Source: Hydrogenimonas sp.
Lineage (GTDB): Bacteria > Campylobacterota > Campylobacteria > Campylobacterales > Hydrogenimonadaceae
Assembly (NCBI GenBank): GCA_015494675.1
Contig: WGAW01000199.1
Coordinates: 1-5,674, forward strand
Direction of reading: 5' to 3'
Length of the DNA: 5,674 nt
In this document: positions 5,619 through 5,674 of the stretch, piece by piece
How positions within the stretch are numbered: position 1 is the first letter of the stretch
Layout of the letters: each line of letters begins with the position of its first letter
Translations under genes and position numbers: made by a program
The notes under the pieces: generated by a model
Databases searched by the model: none
Told to the model about the DNA's origin: nothing
What the model saw: the letters and a program-made list of their open reading frames with translations, nothing else

Positions 5619-5674
5619 ATGATTGAAAAAATTATAGACTTCAGTGTCAAAAACCGCTTTCTAATCCTGATGGC
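5619..5674 (+). CDS. cusA: RND efflux pump, CusA/HME type (5' end only)
   Basis: Eighteen codons plus two bases are present before the window ends: MIEKIIDFSVKNRFLILM. This is the typical cytoplasmic N-terminal amphipathic helix and start of TM1 of heavy-metal RND permeases such as CusA and CzcA, with the conserved NRFL motif. AGGTG at 5609-5613, overlapping the adaptor's stop, is the ribosome binding site, five bases before the ATG. The eight-base gap from the adaptor gene completes the channel-adaptor-pump order. The full protein would be about 1,000 residues; its substrate-binding methionines lie outside the window, so Cu/Ag against Zn/Co/Cd type cannot be decided here. Confidence 0.88.
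   Translation, partial: MIEKIIDFSVKNRFLILM

Overview
The window looks like chromosomal DNA from a Campylobacterota (Epsilonproteobacteria) bacterium, probably a moderate-GC, vent- or sediment-type lineage such as the Sulfurovum/Hydrogenimonas group. This is inferred from overall style: heavy use of ATA, AGA and AGG codons, tightly overlapping genes, a HAMP-less histidine kinase with a THELNTP H-box, and a FixH/TolC/CusB/CusA gene order. No marker gene is present to settle it.

Layout. (1) Bases 1-1156, plus strand: a 17-base palindrome and a TATAAT box lead into two translationally coupled genes for related DUF4136-type lipoproteins. (2) Bases 1098-2928, minus strand: an OmpR-family response regulator followed by its sensor histidine kinase. 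Their reading frames overlap by 20 bases, and the kinase's 3' end overlaps the second lipoprotein gene tail-to-tail by 59 bases. (3) Bases 2929-3013: an 85-base divergent regulatory region with a candidate -10 box for each direction and a 7-4-7 direct repeat between them. (4) Bases 3014-5674, plus strand: a compact operon for a Met-rich FixH/YtkA-like periplasmic protein, a TolC-type outer-membrane channel, a CusB-type membrane-fusion protein, and the first 18 codons of a CusA-type RND pump, cut by the window edge.

How the genes fit together. The simplest reading is a metal (Cu(I)/Ag(I)-like) efflux system with its own divergently transcribed two-component system. The kinase would sense a periplasmic signal, possibly through five periplasmic cysteines. 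The regulator would bind the shared intergenic region and switch on the efflux operon. The small FixH/YtkA-like protein carries a regular MxxMxxMxxM ladder and could act as a periplasmic metal carrier in place of CusF; the adaptor itself lacks methionines in its N-terminal segment. The metal specificity is inference from family and context, not shown by the sequence. The lipoprotein pair is probably a separate unit whose 3' end happens to abut this cluster.

No tRNA, rRNA, CRISPR array, insertion sequence or convincing rho-independent terminator was seen. There is no gene-free stretch longer than 85 bases.
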